This document shows positions 16,553 through 23,581 of a stretch of DNA of 35,884 nucleotides, one piece after another. The notes beneath the pieces were generated by a model. The model was not told the origin of the DNA and searched no databases. It worked only from the letters and a program-made list of their open reading frames with translations. How positions within the stretch are numbered: the stretch's first letter is position 1; each line of letters opens with the position of its first letter. Both the position numbers and the translations under genes were made by a program. The DNA comes from an uncultured Lachnospiraceae bacterium (GTDB lineage Bacteria > Bacillota > Clostridia > Lachnospirales > Lachnospiraceae): NCBI GenBank assembly GCA_905233955.1, contig CAJOFQ010000021.1:1-35884 (forward strand). The letters are read 5' to 3'.

Positions 16553-17065
16553 ATGGTCGTAATTCGTCATGTAATTACAGTCGTATTAACTATAGCTCTT
16601 CTGGTGGGGGCTCCTGTGATCTCGTCAGGCTATCCGGCGAGGCTTATTTCCGGTGCTGATACCATAAGCTCAGCGACTGTCATTGTGGAAGCTCCATCAG
16701 GTGGTTATGCCGTGATTATTAACAAGGACAGACATGCAGATCCGGATAAGCTTAAGCAGTGGGAGACATTTTTTTCAGGAGGAGAGATTGATTATATTTT
16801 CGAAGACCTGTCGTGTATGGTTGCCTCATCTGACGAGAATGGACTTGAAATAGCAAAAAGCCTTCAGAGCCGGTTACCGGAGAATCAGATGAGTCTTAGG
16901 GTGGTGGACTCTTCACTCCTTTTTTCAAAGGTGTTTTACGGGGTATTTGATGTAGTTGTTATCTCTGACGAAGCTTTGATTAGAAGAGGAGGAGAAAAGG
17001 CACTTTTTAATGATGATATTGGATCTTCTGTTGACATGGTATATGGGCGAAAGGATGATTTATGA
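16553..17065 (+). CDS. Membrane-anchored protein with a flavinylation-like motif, function unknown
   Basis: I do not recognise this 170-residue protein. Residues 5-22 form a signal or anchor helix. Directly after it is SGADTISSAT, in which DTISSAT (36-42) resembles the flavinylation consensus (DxxSGAT) with Ser in place of Gly. The rest (about 45-165) looks like a compact alpha/beta domain with KLKQWETFFSGG, a lone cysteine in EDLSCMVASSD, and FYGVFDVVVISDEAL. It is four bases after the FMN-binding lipoprotein gene, and its last codons overlap the next gene by four bases (ATGA), so translation is coupled. It is probably an extracytoplasmic partner of the flavin carrier. It could carry a second flavin on Thr42 or only mimic the site. 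Confidence 0.6.
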   Translation: MVVIRHVITVVLTIALLVGAPVISSGYPARLISGADTISSATVIVEAPSGGYAVIINKDRHADPDKLKQWETFFSGGEIDYIFEDLSCMVASSDENGLEIAKSLQSRLPENQMSLRVVDSSLLFSKVFYGVFDVVVISDEALIRRGGEKALFNDDIGSSVDMVYGRKDDL

Positions 17066-17613
17066 GAAAATTCAATGCTTTGCTCACGACAGCTATAATG
17101 ATGCTGTTTTTGTACCATATGATATACGGAGGTTTGATATTAAGCGGGATGGTGCCCGGAGGCAGTCCGATTTTCAGAGTAACAGCGTACCTGATGCTGT
17201 TTTTGATTGTAGTGCATATTGTAATTGGAATAAAGCTTACGATAGATACTTTGATCGCCGAAAAAAAATCTAAAGTATCTTACAGAAAATATAACAGACT
17301 TTTTTGGGTAAGGCGGATAAGCGGTTTTTCCATAATGCTGTTTATGGCGTTACATGTATTTATTTTTACAGGTACAAACAGCGAAGGACAATACATACTA
17401 AGGGAGTTTGGATGGCTGCCGCTGCTGTCACAGCTTCTTATGGTGTTATCCCTTCTGATCCATCTTGCTTCTAACATAACGCCCCTTAGAATAGCGCTTG
17501 GGATTTCTGATAAAAAAAATATAAGAACCGATGTGTTGTGGGTTATTTCAATACTTCTTATCCTTTCTGCAATTGCCTTTATAATATATTTCTTCAGATG
17601 GCGGGCGGTATGA
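17062..17613 (+). CDS. Cytochrome-b-like membrane anchor (SdhC/FrdC-like)
   Basis: This 183-residue protein has five predicted helices (about 8-28, 40-62, 84-104, 117-137, 157-178). Exactly one histidine lies in each of the first four: His19, His52, His98 and His134. That is the pattern for two bis-histidine haems, one nearer each membrane face, as in diheme succinate:quinone reductase anchors. RRISGFSIMLFMALHVF is reminiscent of the SdhC helix-II signature. A fumarate-reductase-like flavoprotein and iron-sulfur protein without their own anchor lie downstream in the same cluster, so this is the likely membrane partner. Membership of DUF4405, a cytochrome-b-like family, is an alternative. The gene overlaps both neighbours by ATGA. 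Confidence 0.65.
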   Translation: MRKFNALLTTAIMMLFLYHMIYGGLILSGMVPGGSPIFRVTAYLMLFLIVVHIVIGIKLTIDTLIAEKKSKVSYRKYNRLFWVRRISGFSIMLFMALHVFIFTGTNSEGQYILREFGWLPLLSQLLMVLSLLIHLASNITPLRIALGISDKKNIRTDVLWVISILLILSAIAFIIYFFRWRAV

Positions 17614-18464
17614 GAAAATTTTTTCTCTGTTTTTTTATAGTCTTTTGTATGTGCACGGTTTTTGGTGGTTGTTCAAAAACGGATTATTCCGGAGTCTCAA
17701 TAGAGAATATTGACGAAGTAACTGATGGCGTGCGAAGTGCTTTGATTAACAGAACATATCGTATTAATGTCACATTTAATTCACATGCGAAAAAAATGGA
17801 TGATGAGGGCGTGGCACTTCTTGCGAAAAATATATATGAAGCTGCTGTTTCTGATACCGGTGATCCCAGGGGAGGAGCCTATCTCAGGTATCAGACAGGA
17901 GGCTACAAGGTAAGGTACAAATGTAAAAAGAAATTAAATAGTTATGAACATATAATAAGGCTGCTGCCTGATTATTACACTACTGCCAAAGAGGAAGAAG
18001 AGGTTGACAGGAAGGTCGATAAAATCATACGGCAGATAAAATCACAGCTTGGATACGACCCATCAGCCAAGCTTGATATTAATGATCGTGATACGGTAAA
18101 AAAGGCAACAAAGCTGGTTCATGATGAGATATGTGATATTGTAACATATGATGATGTTCACGGCAGCGGAAATTATAGCCATATTGGTGCAAGTGCATAC
18201 TGCGCACTGCATTACCATACCGCAACATGCCAGGGTTATTCAGTGCTGATGTATCGAATGCTAACGGAGCTTGGAATCCACAATCAGATTGTTACCGGAG
18301 ATTATATTGATCCAAACGGAAGAAGAGAATATCATGCATGGAATATGGTAGATGTTTGCAGCACGCAATTAGCAGTTGATACTACCCTTGATGACGAAAA
18401 TGATACGCTTGATTATTTTCTTGTTGACCCGGGTAAGTTGTCTGAAGATCATGTGATGATGTGA
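17610..18464 (+). CDS. Transglutaminase-like lipoprotein
   Basis: This 284-residue lipoprotein has signal peptide and lipobox FGGC. The C-terminal half is a transglutaminase/cysteine-protease-like core with a plausible catalytic triad: Cys207 (TATCQGYS), His242 (YHAWNMV) and Asp257 (AVDTTLDD). The N-terminal half lacks a recognised domain. Bacterial relatives act on peptides or cell-surface proteins outside the membrane, but the substrate here is unknown. The ATG overlaps the TGA of the cytochrome gene, so the start at 17610 is supported by coupling and by the signal peptide. A longer frame from 17538 would run through the preceding gene. It sits directly before a second FtsX/ATPase pair. Confidence 0.8.
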   Translation: MRKFFLCFFIVFCMCTVFGGCSKTDYSGVSIENIDEVTDGVRSALINRTYRINVTFNSHAKKMDDEGVALLAKNIYEAAVSDTGDPRGGAYLRYQTGGYKVRYKCKKKLNSYEHIIRLLPDYYTTAKEEEEVDRKVDKIIRQIKSQLGYDPSAKLDINDRDTVKKATKLVHDEICDIVTYDDVHGSGNYSHIGASAYCALHYHTATCQGYSVLMYRMLTELGIHNQIVTGDYIDPNGRREYHAWNMVDVCSTQLAVDTTLDDENDTLDYFLVDPGKLSEDHVMM

Positions 18465-18476
18465 GGTCAGTTTTAT

Positions 18477-19679
18477 ATGAACTTATTGCAGATTATTTTA
18501 AAAAACATAAAAAACAGGCCGGTAAGGAGCGTAGGGCTTATTAGCTTAGCATCCATGCTGTCCCTTGCAGTGCTGTTCGGAACTATTATTGTTTTTGCCT
18601 TAGACAGAGGATTTACTTCGCTGGAGTCCAGATTGGGCGCTGATATCATGGTGGTTCCATATGAGGCTGCAACAAAATCCAGCCTGGAGAACATAGTTTT
18701 ACAGGGTAATGCCGGATATTTTTATATGAATGGGGATGTGGTGGATCAAATAGAGGCGCTTCCAGGCGTTGGAAAGATCACAGCCCAGTATTATCTGGCC
18801 AGTGTATCCGCAAGCTGCTGTTCTATTCCTGTTCAGATCATCGGTTATGATCCTGAAACAGATTTTGTCATTACTCCGTGGATAACGCATTCCAACGGGA
18901 CGGCTCCCGGTTATATGGATGTAGTTGTGGGCAATGACCTGAACGCATTTGTCGGTGATAAGATGACTTTTTATGGGCAGGAGGTAAGGGTTGCGGCCAA
19001 GCTTGACAAGACGGGTACCGCTTACGATACGGCTGTTTTTACAACTCATGACACTATAAAAACTCTGATCGAAGCATCTCTTTCCAAAAAGCTCAATGAA
19101 TACTCGAATATTAACGCCGGCAATGTAGTATCCTGTGTCCTTATAAAAACTGCAGATGGATATAATGTTGACGAGGTTCTTCATTTTGTCAATAAAGCCA
19201 CGAAGAAAACCAAGGCAGTCAGGACCCGTGAGATGATATCTGGCATTGCAAACAGCCTGTCAGGGATTTCCAAAATAACCTTTATTCTAATAATACTGGC
19301 GTGGATGATAACCTTGCTGATAATGGTTGCAGCCTTTGTCGTTATGACTAACGAGAGGAAAAAAGAATTTGCCATTATAAGAATAGCCGGAGCTTCCGAA
19401 AAAAAACTAACCCGTATGATATTGCTGGAAGGATTATTTATGGGGTTATGCGGAGGAATTATTGGCGCGGCAGCGGGACTTATTATAGTACTTCCATTCA
19501 ATGGTTTTATGGCACAGATTTTGGGATTGCCGTTTTTGCTGCCGAATGCGGCAAGGGTTTTATTGGTGATTGCAGGAGCAATAATATTGACCGCTGCGGC
19601 AGGGGCTTTTGCCTCCGGATTTGCAGCATACAGGATATCCAAATACGATATTGGAACCATTATAAGGAGTGAGGTCTGA
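18477..19679 (+). CDS. FtsX/MacB-type ABC transporter permease (second transporter)
   Basis: This 400-residue permease has an N-terminal helix (about 16-42), an extracytoplasmic domain (45-265) and three FtsX-domain helices (about 268-298, 318-350, 360-385). The coupling motif is NERKKEFAIIRIAGAS. GAGG lies upstream of the ATG, 12 bases after the lipoprotein stop. Unlike the first transporter it has only one permease gene, so a homodimer is likely. It differs in sequence from the two permeases at 12923-15366 and is not a recent duplicate of them. Confidence 0.87.
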   Translation: MNLLQIILKNIKNRPVRSVGLISLASMLSLAVLFGTIIVFALDRGFTSLESRLGADIMVVPYEAATKSSLENIVLQGNAGYFYMNGDVVDQIEALPGVGKITAQYYLASVSASCCSIPVQIIGYDPETDFVITPWITHSNGTAPGYMDVVVGNDLNAFVGDKMTFYGQEVRVAAKLDKTGTAYDTAVFTTHDTIKTLIEASLSKKLNEYSNINAGNVVSCVLIKTADGYNVDEVLHFVNKATKKTKAVRTREMISGIANSLSGISKITFILIILAWMITLLIMVAAFVVMTNERKKEFAIIRIAGASEKKLTRMILLEGLFMGLCGGIIGAAAGLIIVLPFNGFMAQILGLPFLLPNAARVLLVIAGAIILTAAAGAFASGFAAYRISKYDIGTIIRSEV

Positions 19680-19683
19680 AAAA

Positions 19684-20370
19684 GTGGATATAATCGGGCA
19701 AAAGCTTCATAAGGATTATATAAGAAAAACAGGATCGTCAAATGTGTTTACAGCCCTTTTTGAGACTGATATTACTTTGTCATCAGGGACTGTTACGGTA
19801 ATACACGGCAGATCAGGAGGCGGAAAAAGCACCTTGCTTAATATTTTAGCAGGGATAGTGACGCCCACATCCGGAAATGTTTTTTATGACGATATGGATT
19901 TTTTTTCACTTGATGATGAGAAAAGATCTTCTTTCAGAAACAGACATATTGGCTACATCCCCCAGGGGACATCTGCTGTTTCCTCGCTAAATTTAAGGGA
20001 AAATATTCTGCTGCCCCTGGCTTTGTGTGATGATACATCTATAGATACCAAGTCCGTAAAAACAAGAGCAGATGAGCTTATGAAAAGACTGGATATTATT
20101 GGCATATGCGAAGCAAAGCCTTCTGAGCTGTCAGGCGGAGAATTAAGGAGAATGGCAATTGCCAGAGCACTGTTGTTTTCGCCTGAATTGCTTTTTGCAG
20201 ATGAACCCACAGGCGATCTGGACGATGACAATACCAGATTGGTATTTGATATGTTAAAAAGCAGTGCAAGCGAAGGCTCAGCAGTATTGATTGTCACCCA
20301 CGAAAATGATATCCAAGGTTTAGCGGATAAAATTTATCGTATGGATGCGGGAGTGCTTTTTGATGAATAA
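19684..20370 (+). CDS. ABC transporter ATP-binding protein (second transporter)
   Basis: This 228-residue ATPase has Walker A GRSGGGKST, signature LSGGELRRM, Walker B LLFADEPTGDLD and switch histidine VTHEND, the LolD/MacB subfamily pattern. I chose GTG 19684 because GAGG lies nine bases upstream and the gene then begins four bases after the permease stop. An in-frame GTG at 19669 inside the permease gene has no usable ribosome binding site. The 3' end overlaps the flavoprotein start by eight bases, tying this transporter to the redox genes. Confidence 0.9.
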   Translation: MDIIGQKLHKDYIRKTGSSNVFTALFETDITLSSGTVTVIHGRSGGGKSTLLNILAGIVTPTSGNVFYDDMDFFSLDDEKRSSFRNRHIGYIPQGTSAVSSLNLRENILLPLALCDDTSIDTKSVKTRADELMKRLDIIGICEAKPSELSGGELRRMAIARALLFSPELLFADEPTGDLDDDNTRLVFDMLKSSASEGSAVLIVTHENDIQGLADKIYRMDAGVLFDE

Positions 20371-21937
20371 TGAACCCAGGGTAAATATCATTGGAGCAGG
20401 TCTAGCAGGTCTTTCGGCTGCATATGCACTGGCAAGGGAAGGCGTCAAGTCAAGACTTATTTCGCTTCAGGCGTCAGAAAGAGCACAGAGCAATCTGGCG
20501 GAAGGTGGGATCAACGCCGTTCTTAATGTTATGGATGAGAATGACACCATTGATGAGCATTTTGCAGATACTATAGCCGGAGGCTGTAATTTGGCTAACC
20601 CTGACATGGTTTGGGCTTTGGTGAAAAATGCTCCTGATATTATAGATCTGCTCATACGATTGGGAGTGCCCTTTAACAAAACAGATGGCAGGATCATTCA
20701 ACGCAATTTCGGTGGTCAGAAGAAAAAGAGAACCGCGTTTGTAAAAAGCAGCACAGGTAAAATGGTTACCACCGCCCTTATCAATGCAGTCCGTAAGTAT
20801 GAATGCAATGATCTTGTGGAGAGGCTATGTCATCATGAATTCTTAAATCTGCTGTTGTCGGAAGGTGATAATCGTTGTGTTGGAGTGTCAATAAGGGATA
20901 TTTATTCTGAGCGCGACATAAGCCTGCCGGGACCTGTAATCATCTGCTGCGGCGGTTTAAATGGATTTTTCCATGAAATGACCACAGGTACTACTGCCAA
21001 CACCGGAAATGCAGCCGCCAGGCTTTTTTTACAGGGTGTAGAGTTTTCCAATCTGGAATTTATTCAATATCATCCTACTACTGTTGGGATCCCCCAAAAG
21101 CGCCTTTTAATCTCAGAGGCTGCCAGAGGAGAGGGTGCCAGGCTGTTTCATGAACGGGAAAAAAGCCGCGTTTATTTCATGGAAGATAAATACGGCCCCG
21201 AGGGCAATTTGATGCCCAGAGATGTGGTATCAAGAGAAATGGCGCTCTTGCCGGATAATACCAGGGTATATCTTGATATGACGATGCTTTCGAAGGATAT
21301 CTGGGAGAACCGTCTTTCGGATCTGAGGGATGAGCTTATAAAACATCTTCACAAGGATCCTTCGCTTAAGCCGATTCCTGTCAGATATGGCATACATTAT
21401 TTCATGGGCGGAATTATGGTAGATGAATCCCATAGGACCAATATTGAGGGACTGTACGCGGCAGGGGAATGCACATGTGCGTATCATGGTGCAAACCGCC
21501 TCGGAGGAAATTCTCTTTTGGGTGCCATACACGGGGGAATCAGCTCCGCAAACAGCATTATTAAAGCAGAACAGTTAAGCACATATAATGTGGAAAATTT
21601 TATTGATAAAAAAATATCCGGGATGAGTGATTATGAGGTTTTTTTAAACAGAAGCTTAAGCGAAATTTTGCTGTCAGGGCTTTCGATTTTGCGTGATGAA
21701 AATAAGCTTTCCGAATCCCTGAAAAAAATAGAAGAATTATTTCAGTCCAATCATTCAGAGGAATTTGAAGGGCGATTGTTGTTAGGAAAAGCAATGCTGG
21801 AATCTGCGTCTAAAAGGCACGAATCCCGGGGAGCCCATACCAGGACGGATTATCCGAAATCAGACGATAAATACCTGTGTAACACAATTTCAGTGTACAA
21901 GGACGATAGCGTATCAGTTTCTTTTAGACATATATGA
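20363..21937 (+). CDS. Fumarate reductase/succinate dehydrogenase-type flavoprotein subunit
   Basis: This 524-residue cytoplasmic flavoprotein has no signal peptide. It contains the FAD-binding NIIGAGLAGLSAAYAL, LAEGGINAV, QYHPTTVG, SEAARGEGARLF, PRDVVSREM (the catalytic Arg region), IHYFMGG, EGLYAAGEC and HGANRLGGNSL, so the dicarboxylate site looks intact. The histidine that covalently holds FAD in typical SdhA/FrdA (RSH in the RSHTxAAxGG motif) is Gln42 here (ERAQSNLAEGG), so FAD is probably bound non-covalently, as in L-aspartate oxidase. A separate FrdB-like gene follows, which argues for an Sdh/Frd-type complex rather than NadB. ATG 20363 has GGGAG upstream and overlaps the ATPase stop. 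The C-terminal helical domain is shorter than in E. coli FrdA. Confidence 0.88.
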   Translation: MNNEPRVNIIGAGLAGLSAAYALAREGVKSRLISLQASERAQSNLAEGGINAVLNVMDENDTIDEHFADTIAGGCNLANPDMVWALVKNAPDIIDLLIRLGVPFNKTDGRIIQRNFGGQKKKRTAFVKSSTGKMVTTALINAVRKYECNDLVERLCHHEFLNLLLSEGDNRCVGVSIRDIYSERDISLPGPVIICCGGLNGFFHEMTTGTTANTGNAAARLFLQGVEFSNLEFIQYHPTTVGIPQKRLLISEAARGEGARLFHEREKSRVYFMEDKYGPEGNLMPRDVVSREMALLPDNTRVYLDMTMLSKDIWENRLSDLRDELIKHLHKDPSLKPIPVRYGIHYFMGGIMVDESHRTNIEGLYAAGECTCAYHGANRLGGNSLLGAIHGGISSANSIIKAEQLSTYNVENFIDKKISGMSDYEVFLNRSLSEILLSGLSILRDENKLSESLKKIEELFQSNHSEEFEGRLLLGKAMLESASKRHESRGAHTRTDYPKSDDKYLCNTISVYKDDSVSVSFRHI

Positions 21938-21946
21938 TACTACACC

Positions 21947-22648
21947 ATGAAAAAGAATATATCCATACTTCGCAGGAAAAAGAATGAAGCTTCAGGCTAT
22001 ATAGAGGAATTCGAATATAATATGAAAAGTGATGAAGATACAGTGGCTTCAGCGCTTTTTGATATTGCTGCTCGAATTGCAGTGGAGGGGAAGAGACCTC
22101 TTGTGTGGGAACATAGCTGTCTTCAGATAAAATGCGGAGCCTGCGCCATGGTAATATGCGGCAAGCCCCAGCTTGCATGTTCTGCAAAGCTTAAAGACCT
22201 TCCGGATAAAGTAACTATAGAACCCCTTCGCAAATTCCCTGTAATAGAAGATCTTCTGGTGGATAGAAGCGTCATGAGGGAACGCCTCAAAAACATGCAG
22301 GTTTATCACGAGAAGGACGCTGCAGATTCGGGGGATGAATCCACATATCAATCAATGAAATGCCTGCAGTGCGGCATATGTCTGGAGATATGTCCAAACT
22401 ACTACGGGGAAGGAAATTATGCCGGAATGTCAGGTATGAGTGCGATGGCTCAGATTCTGTCAAAAGCTCCTGATAAAACAGGCACCAGGACAAAACAATT
22501 AAAAAAGAACTACTATAAGAATGTATATGAAGGATGCGGTAAATCCTTAGCCTGCCGGGATGTATGTCCAGCGGGAATCCCTATGGATGATCTGCTTTCC
22601 AGGATGAATGCCGCTGCAGTATGGGGTCGATCAAAGTCATTGCTGTAA
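21947..22648 (+). CDS. Fumarate reductase/succinate dehydrogenase-type iron-sulfur subunit
   Basis: This 233-residue protein has the FrdB/SdhB layout. The N-terminal [2Fe-2S] domain carries SCLQIKCGACAM plus a later LAC. The C-terminal ferredoxin-like domain carries CLQCGICLEICPNY and CGKSLACRDVCPAGIP, ligands for two further clusters. It passes electrons from the flavoprotein to the membrane. It starts nine bases after the flavoprotein stop, but no clear ribosome binding site precedes ATG 21947, so translation probably depends on coupling. No anchor gene follows; the cytochrome-b-like protein at 17062 is the obvious partner within the cluster. Confidence 0.9.
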   Translation: MKKNISILRRKKNEASGYIEEFEYNMKSDEDTVASALFDIAARIAVEGKRPLVWEHSCLQIKCGACAMVICGKPQLACSAKLKDLPDKVTIEPLRKFPVIEDLLVDRSVMRERLKNMQVYHEKDAADSGDESTYQSMKCLQCGICLEICPNYYGEGNYAGMSGMSAMAQILSKAPDKTGTRTKQLKKNYYKNVYEGCGKSLACRDVCPAGIPMDDLLSRMNAAAVWGRSKSLL

Positions 22649-22677
22649 ACCACGCATTTGTATGCCGGCACACCAAC

Positions 22678-22735
22678 GTTACCATTCACGATTTAGCCGA
22701 AAGCCTTATATAAGCCTCAAGCAGTGAATGGTAAC
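22678..22735. other. 12-bp perfect inverted repeat with internal palindrome
   Basis: GTTACCATTCAC (22678-22689) and GTGAATGGTAAC (22724-22735) are perfect complements around a 34-base loop. The loop holds the palindrome CTTATATAAG. No T-run follows. It lies in the 144-base gap between the iron-sulfur subunit and DUF4418 genes and could be an mRNA hairpin or a regulator site for the last gene. Confidence 0.55.
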
Positions 22736-22792
22736 ACACCAACTTCACATTGAAATGTGCTGCTTGATGCAGTACACAGAAAGGTGGATAAT

Positions 22793-23182
22793 ATGAAGAG
22801 AATAATACCTGTTTTAGCACTGCTGTTAAGTGTCTTGCTTACATTTGGATCAGTATTTTTGTTCCATGCCTGTGAGCCAATGGAGGACGGTTCGTGGATG
22901 ATGTGCCATTACGCCCAGTTGGTGGTAACTGTATTTGGAGCGGTTATTATGGCAATCTGCATATTAAGAATAATAATTCCTGCTTCCTTGAATGCGGCCA
23001 GAGGTCTGTCTTTGGCGTGTATTCCTGTATCCGCAGCCTGCATTATGATTCCACAGAATATAATTCCCTTATGCATGATGGATACCATGAGATGTCATAG
23101 TGTTATGCGGCCCGCAGTTATAGTAATAGGAATAATGATTATCGTTTTATCAATTATAGATTTAATATGTAATAACAAATAA
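22793..23182 (+). CDS. DUF4418-family membrane protein
   Basis: This 129-residue protein has four predicted helices. It carries the paired motifs CEPMEDGSWMMCHYAQ after helix 1 and MRCHSVMRP before helix 4, which I recognise as the DUF4418 pattern. The conserved Cys-His pairs facing the outside suggest metal or haem binding, but no function is established. Relatives often lie next to FtsX-type transporter genes, as here. The start at 22793 is set by AAAGGTGG; an upstream in-frame start at 22757 has no site. It is the last gene of the long cluster, separated by an inverted repeat that may give it separate control. Confidence 0.75.
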   Translation: MKRIIPVLALLLSVLLTFGSVFLFHACEPMEDGSWMMCHYAQLVVTVFGAVIMAICILRIIIPASLNAARGLSLACIPVSAACIMIPQNIIPLCMMDTMRCHSVMRPAVIVIGIMIIVLSIIDLICNNK

Positions 23183-23184
23183 TC

Positions 23185-23203
23185 ATGATATCAGGGTCAA
23201 AAG
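23185..23203 (+). repeat. Solo left terminus of the repeat family
   Basis: ATGATATCAGGGTCAAAAG is identical to the left end of the complete copy at 25939-26105. The rest of the element is missing. It begins two bases after the DUF4418 stop and supplies the apparent start codon and first codons of the broken gene that follows. Confidence 0.7.
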
Positions 23204-23533
23204 AATCTCTGGTCTACACTAATGATAACTGTATAGGGTGCAACAAGTGCATCAATGTTTGTCCGGCTAGATATGTTTGCCGGCAGCCACGATGGGTATT
23301 ATGACGCCATACTGATGGATATTAAGATGACGGTACTGGATGGATTGGAAGCAACCAGGAAGATTCGCTCCTTAGACAGAAAGGACGCCAAAAAGGTTGC
23401 TATAATTGCCCTTACATCCAATGATGTGGAATCAGATGTTAATAAGTCGCGTTCTGCAGGAATGAACGCTCATTTAGGAAAACCAGTAGATCCTGATGAG
23501 CTGTACGAAGTGCTTGAGAAGCTGTTGAAGTGA
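23185..23533 (+). pseudogene. Broken ferredoxin-receiver gene (internal deletion and frameshift)
   Basis: The frame from ATG 23185 reads a short lead and then VYTNDNCIGCNKCINVCPA, a [4Fe-4S] ferredoxin motif, and stops at 23302-23304. In the +1 frame, coding resumes through 23533 as the C-terminal two-thirds of a response-regulator receiver. That part has the phospho-acceptor segment AILMDIKMTVLDG, ALTSN and the conserved lysine (GKPVDP), but its N-terminal strand and acidic pair are missing. Lachnospiraceae have long sensor kinases that begin with a ferredoxin motif and end in a receiver. This locus looks like such a gene with its centre deleted. A short protein from an internal ATG (23255) is possible but would lack half the receiver fold. 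Confidence 0.75.
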
Positions 23534-23540
23534 TGCGTAA

Positions 23541-23574
23541 AAAAGCAGGTTGGGAATTCCAGCCTGCTTTTTTT
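23541..23574. terminator. Bidirectional rho-independent terminator
   Basis: GCAGGTTGG pairs with CCAGCCTGC (one wobble) around GAATT. T7 follows on the plus strand and a run of A precedes it, so it works for both the broken receiver gene and the convergent EamA gene. Confidence 0.85.
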
Positions 23575-23581
23575 GTGTGGA

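Noticed and set aside
19953-20297. Open frames of 60-190 residues antisense to the cluster genes, such as 19181-19741 and 19953-20297 on the minus strand
   Set aside because: They are shadows of well-supported genes, without ribosome binding sites or recognisable domains.
20363-21937. L-aspartate oxidase (NadB) as the identity of the flavoprotein
   Set aside because: The missing FAD-linking histidine fits NadB, but no nadA or nadC is nearby and an FrdB/SdhB-type gene follows directly, so an Frd/Sdh-like role is preferred.
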